Shown piece after piece: positions 22,081 through 32,900 of a stretch of DNA of 39,206 nt. The stretch's first letter is position 1; every line of letters begins with the position of its first letter. The notes under the pieces were generated by a model that saw nothing but the letters and a program-made list of their open reading frames with translations, made no database searches and had not been told where the DNA came from. This DNA comes from Microbispora hainanensis (lineage in GTDB: Bacteria > Actinomycetota > Actinomycetes > Streptosporangiales > Streptosporangiaceae), in contig NZ_VIRM01000070.1 in NCBI RefSeq assembly GCF_006874475.1, positions 1-39,206 on the forward strand. Reading direction: 5' to 3'. The translations under genes were made by a program, and so were the position numbers.

Positions 22081-23469
22081 ATGGCCAGGCATGGACACGA
22101 CGTCGAGTGCGCCCAGCGCATCCGCATGCTCCGGCTTCTTCAGGCGACCGATCCTCCATCGGTCGCGGTACTGCACGCAATCGCCGCTGAAATCGGTCAG
22201 TGCTGCGGACATCACCCGCTCAAGTGCTTCCGGCTCGCGCATGGGTGGAATAGCGCGGAGAAGGCCGTCCAAGCCCTGCACCGGTTGTGCGAAGACCAGG
22301 GGCTTGGCGCGCGTGGCCTGACCAAGCGATCCTGGCTTGACTGGGAGAGCGGGCACCGGCCGGGCGCGGACTACCTCGACCTGCTGTGCCGGCTCTTTCG
22401 GACGAGCCCGGTGGAACTCGGCTTCGCCACCGACTACACACCGGGTGTGAAGACGTCGGTCCCCGCGACGGAACGAGAACTGATCATGAGTGCCGCCAGC
22501 GAATCCAGCGACCACGCCGCAGAGATCGAGGCCACAGCCGTCGGACCCAACGCACTGGAACAGCTCAGCGACGACATCATCCGCCTGGCCCGTGCATACG
22601 TGCATGCGCCGCCGCTTCCGCTCTTCGGAGAGCTGACCCGGGTGCGCAACCGTACGTACCGACTGCTGGAGCGCACGCGGAATCCGAGGCAGCAGCACGA
22701 GCTGCACCTTGCGGCCGGGCAGCTCTGCGGGCTGCTGGGCAGCGCGAGCTTCGACCTCGGCTACCCGTACGCCGCGGCAGAGCAGGCGAGGGCAGCCCGC
22801 GTCTACGGGGAGGTGATCGGCCACAACGAACTGTCGGCATGGGCCGATGGGCTGCTCGCATGCGTGGAATTCTGGGCCGGTCGCCCGGCCCAGGCGCTCC
22901 GGTTGGTCGAGCGGGGGCTGGCCATCGCTCCCGCCGGTACGACTCGTGTTCGGCTGCTCAGCATCGCCGCCCGAGCGTCCGCCCTTCTCGGCGACAGCGA
23001 TGGCACTCGCAACGCGATCCTTGCCGCCCGGGACGCTCGGGGACCGCAGGGAGAGCTGCACGAAGGCGTGGGCGGCGAGTTCGGATTCGACGAGGCCCGC
23101 GAAGCCTTCTGCGCCGGATCCGCCTATTTGAGTGCGGGCATGGCACAAGAAGCCGAGACAGAGTGCGAACGAGCGCTCAGCCTCTACCGAGCGGCGCCTG
23201 CCGAGCAGCGTTGGTATGCCGCCGAAGCGAGCGCCTGCGTCGATCTGGCCGCCGCCCGTCTCCTGAGCGGCGCCATCGACGGTGCCGCCCAGGTTCTGTC
23301 TCCCGTCTTCGCCCTTGAGCCGGGCAGACGTGTTGAGGGCCTGGTAAAGCGCATGGAGCATATTCGTGCCTCTCTCGCGTCCGTCCCGTCTCGCGAGGCG
23401 AGCGCCTTGGCCGAGAGGGTCGAGGACTTCGCCATGGAGACGGCCACCCGAGCGCTTCCATCAGCTTAA
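22081..23469 (+). CDS. HTH/TPR-type regulatory protein, paralogue 2
   Basis: The 462-aa product aligns along its whole length with the product of 19786-21153. Shared blocks include 'GQCCGHHPLKCFRLAHGW', 'GLGARGLTKRSWLDWESG', 'DYLDLLCRLFRTSPVELGF', 'AGQLCGLLGSASFDLG' and 'LHEGVGGEFGFDEAREAF'. The two genes are thus an old tandem duplication on either side of the phosphotransferase. ATG 22081 is supported by GGGAGG eight bases upstream and by the paralogue; ATG 22030 and an even earlier frame opening are less likely. Helical TPR-like repeats fill residues about 150-440. The role is presumably regulatory through the N-terminal HTH-like part, possibly with a different effector from paralogue 1. 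It is the last gene of the plus-strand set, and no clear terminator follows. Confidence 0.8.
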   Translation: MARHGHDVECAQRIRMLRLLQATDPPSVAVLHAIAAEIGQCCGHHPLKCFRLAHGWNSAEKAVQALHRLCEDQGLGARGLTKRSWLDWESGHRPGADYLDLLCRLFRTSPVELGFATDYTPGVKTSVPATERELIMSAASESSDHAAEIEATAVGPNALEQLSDDIIRLARAYVHAPPLPLFGELTRVRNRTYRLLERTRNPRQQHELHLAAGQLCGLLGSASFDLGYPYAAAEQARAARVYGEVIGHNELSAWADGLLACVEFWAGRPAQALRLVERGLAIAPAGTTRVRLLSIAARASALLGDSDGTRNAILAARDARGPQGELHEGVGGEFGFDEAREAFCAGSAYLSAGMAQEAETECERALSLYRAAPAEQRWYAAEASACVDLAAARLLSGAIDGAAQVLSPVFALEPGRRVEGLVKRMEHIRASLASVPSREASALAERVEDFAMETATRALPSA

Positions 23470-23499
23470 CCGAGTTCGCTTCTCAGATCCTGCTAGCTA

Positions 23500-23602
23500 T
23501 CGGAGAAAATTGGCAGGCTTTGTCGGCGATAAGGAGGTTGAAGCGTCGGTCGGGTGACGCCCTCGCTGCCGGGCGGCGCGAGCACCCCGGCACCCTGATT
23601 CC
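23500..23602 (-). pseudogene. Short remnant of an IS5-like (DDE) transposase
   Basis: The minus-strand frame reads 'GIRVPGCSRRPAARASPD' followed by 'LLIADKACQF'. This resembles the segment before and at the central '..VLADKAYSS..' Asp of IS5/IS4-type transposases, with its preceding 'RVPRxGxGRPRTRPD' stretch. Only about 34 residues are recognisable, the downstream 'RLRRRGI' part is missing, and no ends are visible. It lies between paralogue 2 and the second toxin locus. Confidence 0.42.
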
Positions 23603-23697
23603 CGATGGGCACATCTTCATCCAGCCCTGGCCGTCGGGATCGAGTCGGCCCCACCGCGACCCCTCATTTACCAATGACATCACACAAGAAGAATTTG

Positions 23698-23958
23698 CTA
23701 TTGACCTTCTTCTAAATCTCCAATAATTTCAGGCGCATAACACTCTGGATCCCTATCGAAGCCATTCCAGTACACCCAGAGGCGGCCACATACCGGACAT
23801 CGAAACATGGAGGTGCATGCTCTATAGATTTCTTCGGCATCCACTAATCCCTCAAAGTCGTCAAACCTTGAGTCTGATATGATCTTCCATTCAAGGGGAT
23901 TGGGAATTTCCCCACTTGTAGTGATAACATACATGCATCTGCAGCGAATTTTTGCCAT
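23698..23958 (-). CDS. Putative immunity protein for the second RHS toxin (86 aa, Cys-rich)
   Basis: The 86-aa product overlaps the RHS stop codon by 4 nt (ATGA), so toxin and immunity are translationally coupled. It is acidic at both ends and carries six cysteines: CRC (6-8), C48, CPVC (54-57) and C73. CRC with CPVC gives four Cys in a zinc-ribbon-like arrangement ('FRCPVCGRLWVYWNG'), so a metal-stabilised fold is likely. I do not recognise the family. The immunity role rests on position directly after a nuclease-like toxin tip. The DNA is AT-rich compared with neighbouring genes, as is the toxin tip itself. It ends at 23698 without an evident terminator. Confidence 0.68.
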   Translation of the reverse strand: MAKIRCRCMYVITTSGEIPNPLEWKIISDSRFDDFEGLVDAEEIYRACTSMFRCPVCGRLWVYWNGFDRDPECYAPEIIGDLEEGQ

Positions 23959-26900
23959 CAGGGAATCACCACAACCTGACTAACGCGGGCGCCCGTGCGA
24001 GCTATCCTTACCTGTATATTAGCAAGTTGTTCTGGGGTAACGCTTGTCTTTGACAAATCGATGATCACGCCTCCACCTTGGACTTGACTCCCCTTCGATG
24101 CTGCGGTGCTGGCGATCCGGTTTACATTGCTAGTTATCGGCGTGTAGACGTCCCAGCGTACCCCGTCGACCAGTAAATCGCTCGTCTCGCCGCCAGCCCG
24201 GGTTCCAACTGGATCCCTTAAGAGCACGTTTTTGCCTTGCGCCGCCATGTATTCAGCACCGCGGACCTCAGAGGCAGATGGACTCTTTGCAGTTATGCGC
24301 AAAACGCCGAGTTTGGGGCCGGCGACAACCTTTCCCTTGCCGACTGCTTTAGCCCCGGCGCCGATTGCTTTGCCCCCGGCTCCTATGACAGCACCCCCGG
24401 CCGCCACCGCTTCGGGCCCCACCGCTAATGCCACAGGTGTGAGCAGGAGTGCTCCTGCCATGCCGTAGACGGTGGCACATTGAAGGGTGCTGGTGCATTG
24501 CTGTTGGCTAGGGCCACTACAGCTGACCGGATAGCCACCCCCGCTGTTGCAGGAAGGATACATAGACTTGTTGCGCTTTTCAGCCGCCTTCCTGTCATTC
24601 TCCTTGCTCTCAGCGGCCGCCTTCTCTGCGGCGGCTTTTGTGGCGGTTGCCCTTACTTTCTCACTCAGCGACTTGGTGCATTTAGCAGCCGTGTGCTGCT
24701 TCTTGCATTTTTCGAAGTCCTTGCACTCAGCCGCTGTCGTGCAGCTGTCGAATGCTGCCCCACGGGGGGCAACACTCAGCCCGGTGGGGTCCGACAGGCC
24801 GACTGGGTTGTTCCCCGCGTACCCGTAGGGGTTGGCCCATTGCGGTGTGCGGAGGTCGAGGAGGGGGTCGGTGGTGATGAATTTGGCGATGGTGGGGTCG
24901 TAGTAGCGGGCGGACAGGTAGTCCAGGCCGGTGTTGTCGTCTTCGGTCTTGCCCAGGAAGCCGTGGTCGGTGAAGGGCAGGTCGTCTGCTCCGCGCCGCT
25001 GCCCGAATGGCAGGTAGCGTTCGCGGGAGACCTTGCCGGTGGTGTCGTCGACAGCGAGTTGGGTGGAGCCGTGCAGGCCGGACATCATCCAGGTGACGCC
25101 GTCGCCGCCGGTGCGCATGGCCACCGTGGCGCCGTCGGGGGCGGTGTAGTAGCGCTTGCCGGTGATGGCGCCGCCGTTGACCTCGATTTCCATGGAGCCG
25201 AGGTAGAGGGTGGCCTTGCCGTCAGGATCGCGGCGGATGAGGCGTTGACCGTCGGCGTCGTACACCATCGTGGTGTCCTGGCCGGCGATGGTGGCCTTGT
25301 CCAGTTGCCCGAGCTCGTTCCAGGCGAAGGTGCCGGCCTTGCCGCTGACGGTGCGGGAGGTGAGCTGCCCGGCGTTGTCGTAGGCGTAGGTGTCGGTGCC
25401 TGTAGGACGGCTGATGGAAGTGACCGCGTTGGGACGGACCGCGTCCATCTCGGGCTGGGGGTAGTCGTAGATGGCGGCCTGGCCGTTGGAGGTCACGCTG
25501 GTGAGGTTGCCCACGCCGTCGTAGGCGTAGGACTGGGCGTAGGGGTCGATGCCCTGGTTGTCGGCGGTGGCCGTGCTGGTGCCGCAGGCGGTGGCTGTGG
25601 TGGTCCAGGCTTGAGACAGGCGGTGCAGGCCGTCGTAGGTGAAGCATTCGTACTGGCCGGGGCTGCCGCCGCTGGCCGTGGCGGCGTCGAGGATCTTTTT
25701 GATCTCGCCGGAGGGGTCGTATTCGTACCGGTCGTCCTGCACGGTCATGGGGTTGCTGGTGTCGGCCTTGGTCGTGGTGGTGACGCTCTTGACCCACCGG
25801 GTCTTGAGGTCATAGTCCAGGTGCCACTTGATCTTCCCACCTACCCCGTAGGCGCGATCGGCCAGCTGCCCGATGTTGGAGTAGGTGGTGGAGCCGACGT
25901 AGGTGAACCCTCCGCCCAGATCCGAGGTCATCTGAGAGGGAAGGTCCAGGTCGGTGTAGGTGGAGGTGACGGTCTCGGCGGGGAGGCCGCCTGCGGCGGG
26001 CATGGTGTAGGTGGCCACCCGACCGCTGATGGCGTAGGTGGTGGCGAAGGTGTAGGTGCCGGCCAGCATGCCTTCAGAGGAGGGGATGGTCAGCGTGGAA
26101 CCTTTGGGCCGGCCCATCGTGTCGTAGCCGGTGATTGTGTCCACGTAGGCGTTTCCGCCGGCGTACCGGGTCGCAGAGGTCAGTTTCCCCTTCCCATTGG
26201 TGGTGACCGTGTCGTAGACCCACTCGGCCAGCTTGGTCCCGCTGTCACGCTCCCCTGCCCACAGGGCGGTCTGCCGACCGATGTCGTCGTAGGAGTAGGA
26301 CAGCTTCTGGCCCTTGCCGTTGGTCGACCACAGCAGGCGGCCAGCGTCGTCGTATGCCTGGTGGGAGTCGCCAGCGTCGGGGTCGTGGGATGCGGTGCGG
26401 CGGCCGAGCAGGTCGTAGGTGAAGGTGCGGATGTTGCCGTTGGCGTCGGTCTGCTTGATCAGCTGTCCGTCGCGGTCGTACTCGAAGGTGGTGTCGTAGT
26501 GGTTCGGGACGTTTACGGTGACTGATTGCCAGGCCGTCCAGTCCGAGGTGATGCCGTTTTTGACGGCGCGGGCGTGCCAGCGGATCTTCCAGCCGTTGCT
26601 GAGAGTGCCAGCCGGGATGGTGATGGTGGCGTCGTTGCCGGAGGTCACCCCGTTGACCGTGGTCGTCCAGATCTGGCCGGTGTCGGCGGGGTCGTGTTCG
26701 ACTTCGAACTCGGCGCCGAGCTGCCCGCCTTGGTCCGAGCGCACGGTGGCCAGCAGTGCGGGAGTCAGCGTGGTCGTCGTGCCGTTGCTGGCGGGCCGGG
26801 TGCGGGGGTTGTCGACGACCGGGATGAGCGAGCCTTCGGTCACGGTGAGCTGCTGCCAGTCCGACCAGGCGGAGGTCCCACCAGCGGTGACGGCGCGGGC

Positions 26901-29900
26901 GCGCCAGCGCACCAGCCAGCCGTCGGACAGCTTGCCGTCGGGAACGGTCACCGTCGCCTGGGCGCCGGAGGCGACGTCGTCGACCGCGGTCGTCCAGATG
27001 CCGCCGGTGCCTTGGCCTTCGGGGGCGGCGGGGTCGTGTTCGAGCTCGAACTCTGCCCGCAAGGGGCCGCCGGCGGGGTCGGTGACCTGGGCGAGCAGTT
27101 GCGGGGTCAGCGACGCGCTGGTTGTCTTGCCGTCCACCACTTCGGACGGGGTGACCTGCAGGGTGCCCAGCACCGGGTCGGGCTGATCGACGCGGACGGT
27201 CTGCCAGTCCGACCAGGATGACGCGGTCTCGCCGGCGATGGCGCGGGCGCGCCAGCGCACCAGCCAGCCCTCACTCAGCGTGTCGCTCGGAACGGTGACC
27301 GCCGCCTCGGTACCGGCAGGCACGTTATCGGCAGCGGTGGTCCAGATCTGCCCTGTGCCCTGGCCCTGGGGGGCGGCGGGGTCGTGTTCGAGCTCGAACT
27401 CCGCCCGCAGGGTGCCGCCGGCGGGGTTGGTGACCTGAGCACGTAGCTGCGGGGTCAGCGACGAGGCCACGGTGGTGTCGTCGACGACCTGGGAGGGGGT
27501 GATCTGCAGCGCGGTCACCCCGGGCTCGGAGGGCACGTTTGCGGCGTTGACGGTGGCGGTCTGCCAGTCCGACCAGGCGGAGGCGACCTGGGTGGCGGTG
27601 TTGACCGCGCGGGCACGCCAGCGAATTCCCCACCCGTTGGACAGGGCTCCGCCGGGGACGGTGACCGACGCCTGGGTGCCGGAGGCGACGTTGTCGGCGG
27701 CGCCGGTCCAGATGCCGCCGGTGCCGTGGGCGGTGTCGGCGGGGTCGTGTTCGACCTCGAACTCGGCCCGTAACGGTTGCCCGTAGGCGTCGGTGACGGT
27801 GGCCAGCAGCTGCGGCGTCAGCGACGACACCGCGGTCTTCCCGTCGACAGTCTGCGCGGGGGTGATCTGCAGCTGGGAGACGGTGGCGGCTGGGACCTTC
27901 ACCGTCAGCGCCTGCCAGTCCGACCATGCGGAGGTGTTGGATCCGGCGGCGACCGCGCGGGCGCGCCAGCGGACCTTCCACCCGTCGGCGAGCTTTCCGG
28001 CGGGGACGGTGAGGGTGGCCTGGGTGCCGGAGGCGACGTTGTCGACCACCGGGTCCAGCACGGTAGTGATGGTGGCGGTCTGCCAGGACGACCAGGCCGA
28101 GGAGGTGGAGGTGCCGGTGTTGGTGGCGCGGGCCCGCCAGCGGACGTGCCACCCGTTACTGAGCTTCCCGGCCGGGACGACGGCGGGGGCGTCGTTGCCG
28201 GAGGTGACGCCGGTGGAGCTGCCGGTCCAGATCTGGCCGGTGCCTTCTGCCGTGTAGGCGGGGTCGTGCTCGATCTCGTAGTCGGCCCGCAGACTGCCGC
28301 TGGTGGTGTCGGAGACGGTGGCGTGCAAGGTCGGCGTCAACGACGACACCGCACCCCCAGTCACCGGGGCGATCGACAGGTTGCCGAACGTGGGGGACGA
28401 CGACGGCAGCGAGTAGGTGGCGGTCAGCGCCGGCGGCTGCGCCCCATCGAAGGTGGCCTCCATGGAGTGGTAGTCCCGCCAGTCGTTGACTCCGCTTTCG
28501 TCGACGGCGCGTAGCTGCACACCGTACTGTGGCTTGCCGGCGGCCCAGTCCTGCGCCATCGCGGTGATGTCGTAGGTGATCGTGCCGCCGTTGCCGTCTG
28601 GGCACCAGTCCATGCTGTAGGCGTCGCGGCGGGTCACGGCGTCCTCGCTGGTGGTGCTGGGCTGGCTGTTCCAGGTGATGTCGTAGGCGTCCCAGGCGGA
28701 GTTGACCCTCCTCGCCTGGATTCCCGAGCCGAACGACCCGCATTGGGGGGCGGCATAGTTGAACAGCGACAGCTGCGCCTGCGTCACCGACTTACCCGCC
28801 AGCGCGGAGGTGTCGAACTGCAGGTATCCCCGAGAGATACCGATCTCCCCGGGGCCAATCTCCCCGGAGCCCACATCGATCAGGTCCTCATTCCACCACG
28901 AGGAGTAGGGATCCCAATCGCCGACGTAGGTGTCGCCCTGGGTGTCCAGGTTCACCGTCGGGTCCACGACCACCGGAAACGAGGTCGCGGGGTCGGCCAG
29001 GAACGCCGCATCCGGCGCGAGTTCCAGCACCTGGTGATCACCTTCATGGTTCAGGCGAGTGGCGATGCGCCCGCGGCGGGCGCCGTGCCCCTTGTTCGCC
29101 TTCGCCGTGGTACCTGCACCTGACGTGGCGTCCCCGCCAGCCCTGGCGTCTTTCGCCTTCATGGACCGGTTGAGCTTGGGGTACATGACCGGCTGGGCCA
29201 CCGGGGCGACCAGCTTGCCCGCGCTGTCAGTCAGCGTGAGCCGGCCCTGAACGTCCTGCTGCAGCTTCCACCCGGTGGTCTTCACATTGACGCGGTAGTT
29301 GAGCTGAGTCGTGGGACGCTCACGCAACTCGATGTCGTGACGGACACCGCCCGGCAGCACCGTCACGACCAGGTCCGCACCCGGACCGGCCGCGTCGGTG
29401 TAACGGGCCCGGTTGCGCTCGACCGTCGGCCTGGGCAGCGGGGTCGGCCAGCTCAGCGCAATCGAGTTACCGGCCTCATCGCCCATAGTGGCGAACGGCC
29501 CATCCCCACCGGCAGACACCGTCACCGCAGGCCCGGCCTTGGGCACGAAGGCACCGTCCTTCTCCACCAAACTGGTGTCGATCGGCACCCACGCCCCGTC
29601 CCGCTTGATTCGTGTTGGGCGGGTGCTGACCGTCGTGGTGAACGTCTTCCCGTCCGGGTTCGCCACAGTCGAACTCGTCGCCGAGGTCAACCCCGCCATC
29701 TCGACCGGCTTACCCGACCGCTTCGCCTCAACCGACGCACGACCGTGCACGTCCTGCACCTGCGCCGCCGGCGCATCCGCAGCAGGCGCATTCGAGGCGG
29801 AGGCCGCGCCAGCCGCAGGGGCGGAAGCGGGAGCGGTGACAGCCGCCGCCGACTTGGCCGTCCCCGCCTGTGCGCTCCCGATGGTCCAAATGCTGCCGGT

Positions 29901-32900
29901 GCCGTGGGCGCTGTCGGCCGGGTCGTGCTCCAGCTCGAACTCCACCCGCGATGCCCCGGCGTCGGGTGTGGTGACGCGGGCGGCCAACGCGGGAGTGAGG
30001 GTGGAGGTGACCGTCTCCGCCGACAGCACCTGCGACGGGGTGACCTGCAACTGGTCCACCAGCGGGTCCGGTACGTTCACGGTCGTGGTTTGCCAGGCTG
30101 ACCAGGACGAGGAGGTGGAGGTGCCGGTGTTGGTGGCGCGGGCCCGCCAGCGGATGTGCCACCCGTCGCTCAGCTTCCCAGCCGGGACCACCGCGGGGGC
30201 GTCGTTGCCGGAGGTGACGCCGGCGGAGCTGCCGACCCAGATCTGTCCGGTGCCCTCAGCCGTGTAGGCAGGATCGTGCTCGACCTGGTAGTCGGCCCGC
30301 AGACTGCCGCTGGCGATGTCGGAGACGGTGGCGTGCAGGGTCGGCGTCAGCGACGACACCGCGCTCCCCGTCACCGGGGTGATAGACAGGTTGCCGACCG
30401 TAGGGGAGGAGGAGGCGGTATAGGTGACCGTCAGGATCGGCCCGGCTGCGTCCTCCCACCACTCCCACGCCTCCGAGGAGTCGAAGCTGCGCCAGTTCTC
30501 AGAGGCGCTTTCGTTGGCGCTGCGCAGCGACACGCCGTACCCGGGCTTACCGGCGGCCCAGTCTTGGGCCATGGCGGTCACATTCCAGTTGACCTGCCCC
30601 GCCTCCTGCGCCGGGCAGGAGTCCAGGTCGTAGCCGTCCTTGCTGATGACGGCATCTTCGGTGGTCGTGTCAGGCTGACTCGACCAGCTGATGCTGTAGG
30701 GATCCCAATCGGCGGTCACCCGTCGTACCTGGATACCGGCACCGGTGGAACCGCAGGAGGTGCTGTAGCGGTTGCGCAGTGACAGCTCCGCCTGCGTGAT
30801 GTTCTCGCCCCACAGGAAGGAGGTGTCGAAGTAGACATAGCCGCGGTCCAGTTCGCCGTAATACGACCCCGTCCAGATCTTGTCGTCGTCTGCGTGGATG
30901 TCGCTGTCGTAGTCGGCGACGTAGGTGTCGTCCTGGGTGTCGAAGTCCAACGTCGGGTCGACGGTCACCGGGTAGGTGAGTGTTGGGTCGGCCAGGAAGG
31001 ACGCGTCCGGGGTCAGCTCCAGGACCTGGTGGTCGCCTTGCGCGGTGAGGCGGGTGGTAATGCGGCCCGTGCGCCGGTGCCGATCCTTGGCCTCAGGCCT
31101 GGCGTCCGCCTTCGCGTTCGCGTCGGTGTCGGCCTGGGTGTTCTTCACCTTCTCGCCCCGGGTGGGCTTGGGATACATGACGGGTTGGGCCACCGGGGCG
31201 ACCAGCTTGCCCGCACTATCGGTCACAGTGAGCCGGCCCTGACCGTCCTGCTGCAGCTTCCACCCGCTGGTCTTCACTCCGATGCGGTAGTTGAGCTGGG
31301 TCGTGGGACGTTCCCGCAACTCGATGTCGTGACGGACACCACCGGGCAGCACGGTCACCACCAGGTCCGCACCCGGCCCGGCCGCATCGGCGTAACGCGC
31401 CTTGTTCCGCTCGACCGTCGGGCGGGGCAGCGGGGACGGCCAGCTCAGCGCAATCGAGTTACCGGCCTCATCGGCCACAGTGGCGAACGGCCCATCCCCA
31501 CCGGCAGACACCGTCACTGCAGGCCCGGCCTTAGGCACCAAGGCGCCGTCCTTCTCCACCAAGCTGGTGTCGATCGGCACCCACGCCCCGTCCCGCTTAA
31601 CCCTCGCCGGACGGGTGCTGACCGTCGTGGTGAACGTCTTGCCATCCGGATTGGCCACAGTCGAACTCGTCGCCGAGGCCAACCCCGCCACCTCAACCGG
31701 CTTACCCGACCGCTTCGCCTCAACCGACGCCTCGATGCGCGCGTCCTGCACCTGCGTCTGCGCCTGCGCAGGCGACTCCTTCGCGGCCGGCGCATTCGCG
31801 GCAGAAGCGGGGGCGGTGACAGCAGTCGAGGACTTGGCTGTTTCCGTCTTGCCGGCAGCAGCGGGGGATGTGATCGATGAAGAGGACGGCGTCGGGCCAG
31901 CAATGGCAGTTTGCTGGGCGGTGCCGGTTCCGGTGAGCCATTCCTCGATCTTGGTGACCTGGTCGGCGGCATCGGTGTAGTAGACGGTCTTGCCCCCAAC
32001 GGGCGGCGTCACCTCATACTTATCCGCGCCCAGATACTTCGTCGTGGTGTGGCGAAGCTCGTCAGATTCCGACTTGTCGATCTGGGCGGTGATGCGGCCG
32101 AGGCTGTCGTAGACCGCCGTGGACCATTGCGGCAGGGACTCCAAGTCGGGGTTGAGCAAGCCGGACCCCGGCTGGGCCGTGTTGTGAGCAGGAGCGGAGG
32201 TCGCGGCGGTCAGCCCTCGCGCGTCGTAGGTGGTGACCTGGACGACCCGGCCCCCGGCGGGTGAGGCGGTCTGTACCTCGCGCGGCCGTCCCAGTCCGTC
32301 GACGTAGGTGTGGGTGGACACCCACTTGGCTGATGTGCCGCTGCCCGACTGCAGACGCGAGACCGTGGTCTTGGCCGGCCCGGTCACCACACCGTCGGAG
32401 TCGGCGGGGATCGCGTAGGCGACCTTCGCCGCCGGCGTGTTCCCGGACTTGGGTGCCTCCGGCGTCCACAGCTGCAGGGTGCGGCCGAGCGCGTCGTAGT
32501 CGATGTTGACGTCGTGGTTGTTGGCGTCGCGCATACCGACCGGCTGACCGTTATAGGGCGACGACCACGTCGTCACCGACTGGCCAAGGGGGTTGGTGAC
32601 CGTCACCCCGCCAGAGGGCCATCCCACGGCAGGGGCGTAGGTTATGGTGGTCGTCTTGTGTAGTAGGTCCGTCGACGACAGGGGCCGCCCGTAGTTGTCG
32701 AAGGTCGACATGGTTGCCGTGTAGTCCGAATCGCTGCTGTAGGCCCGGATCTCGGTGGCATCACCGCGGGTCGGCGTGTTCGCACTCGGGCTGGTCGCCC
32801 CGTCGTACAGGGTGATCGACCGCGCTAGCAGCGTCCCGGAGGAGCAGTCGTCCCCGGCATGTCTTTCTTCCGAGGCCTCGTAATCGATCAGCCATTTGCT

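Noticed and set aside
24480..26525. 681-codon plus-strand open frame opposite the second RHS gene
   Set aside because: It is almost only Gly/Val/Ala-type sequence read antisense to YD repeats and the RHS core; no start context and no domain.
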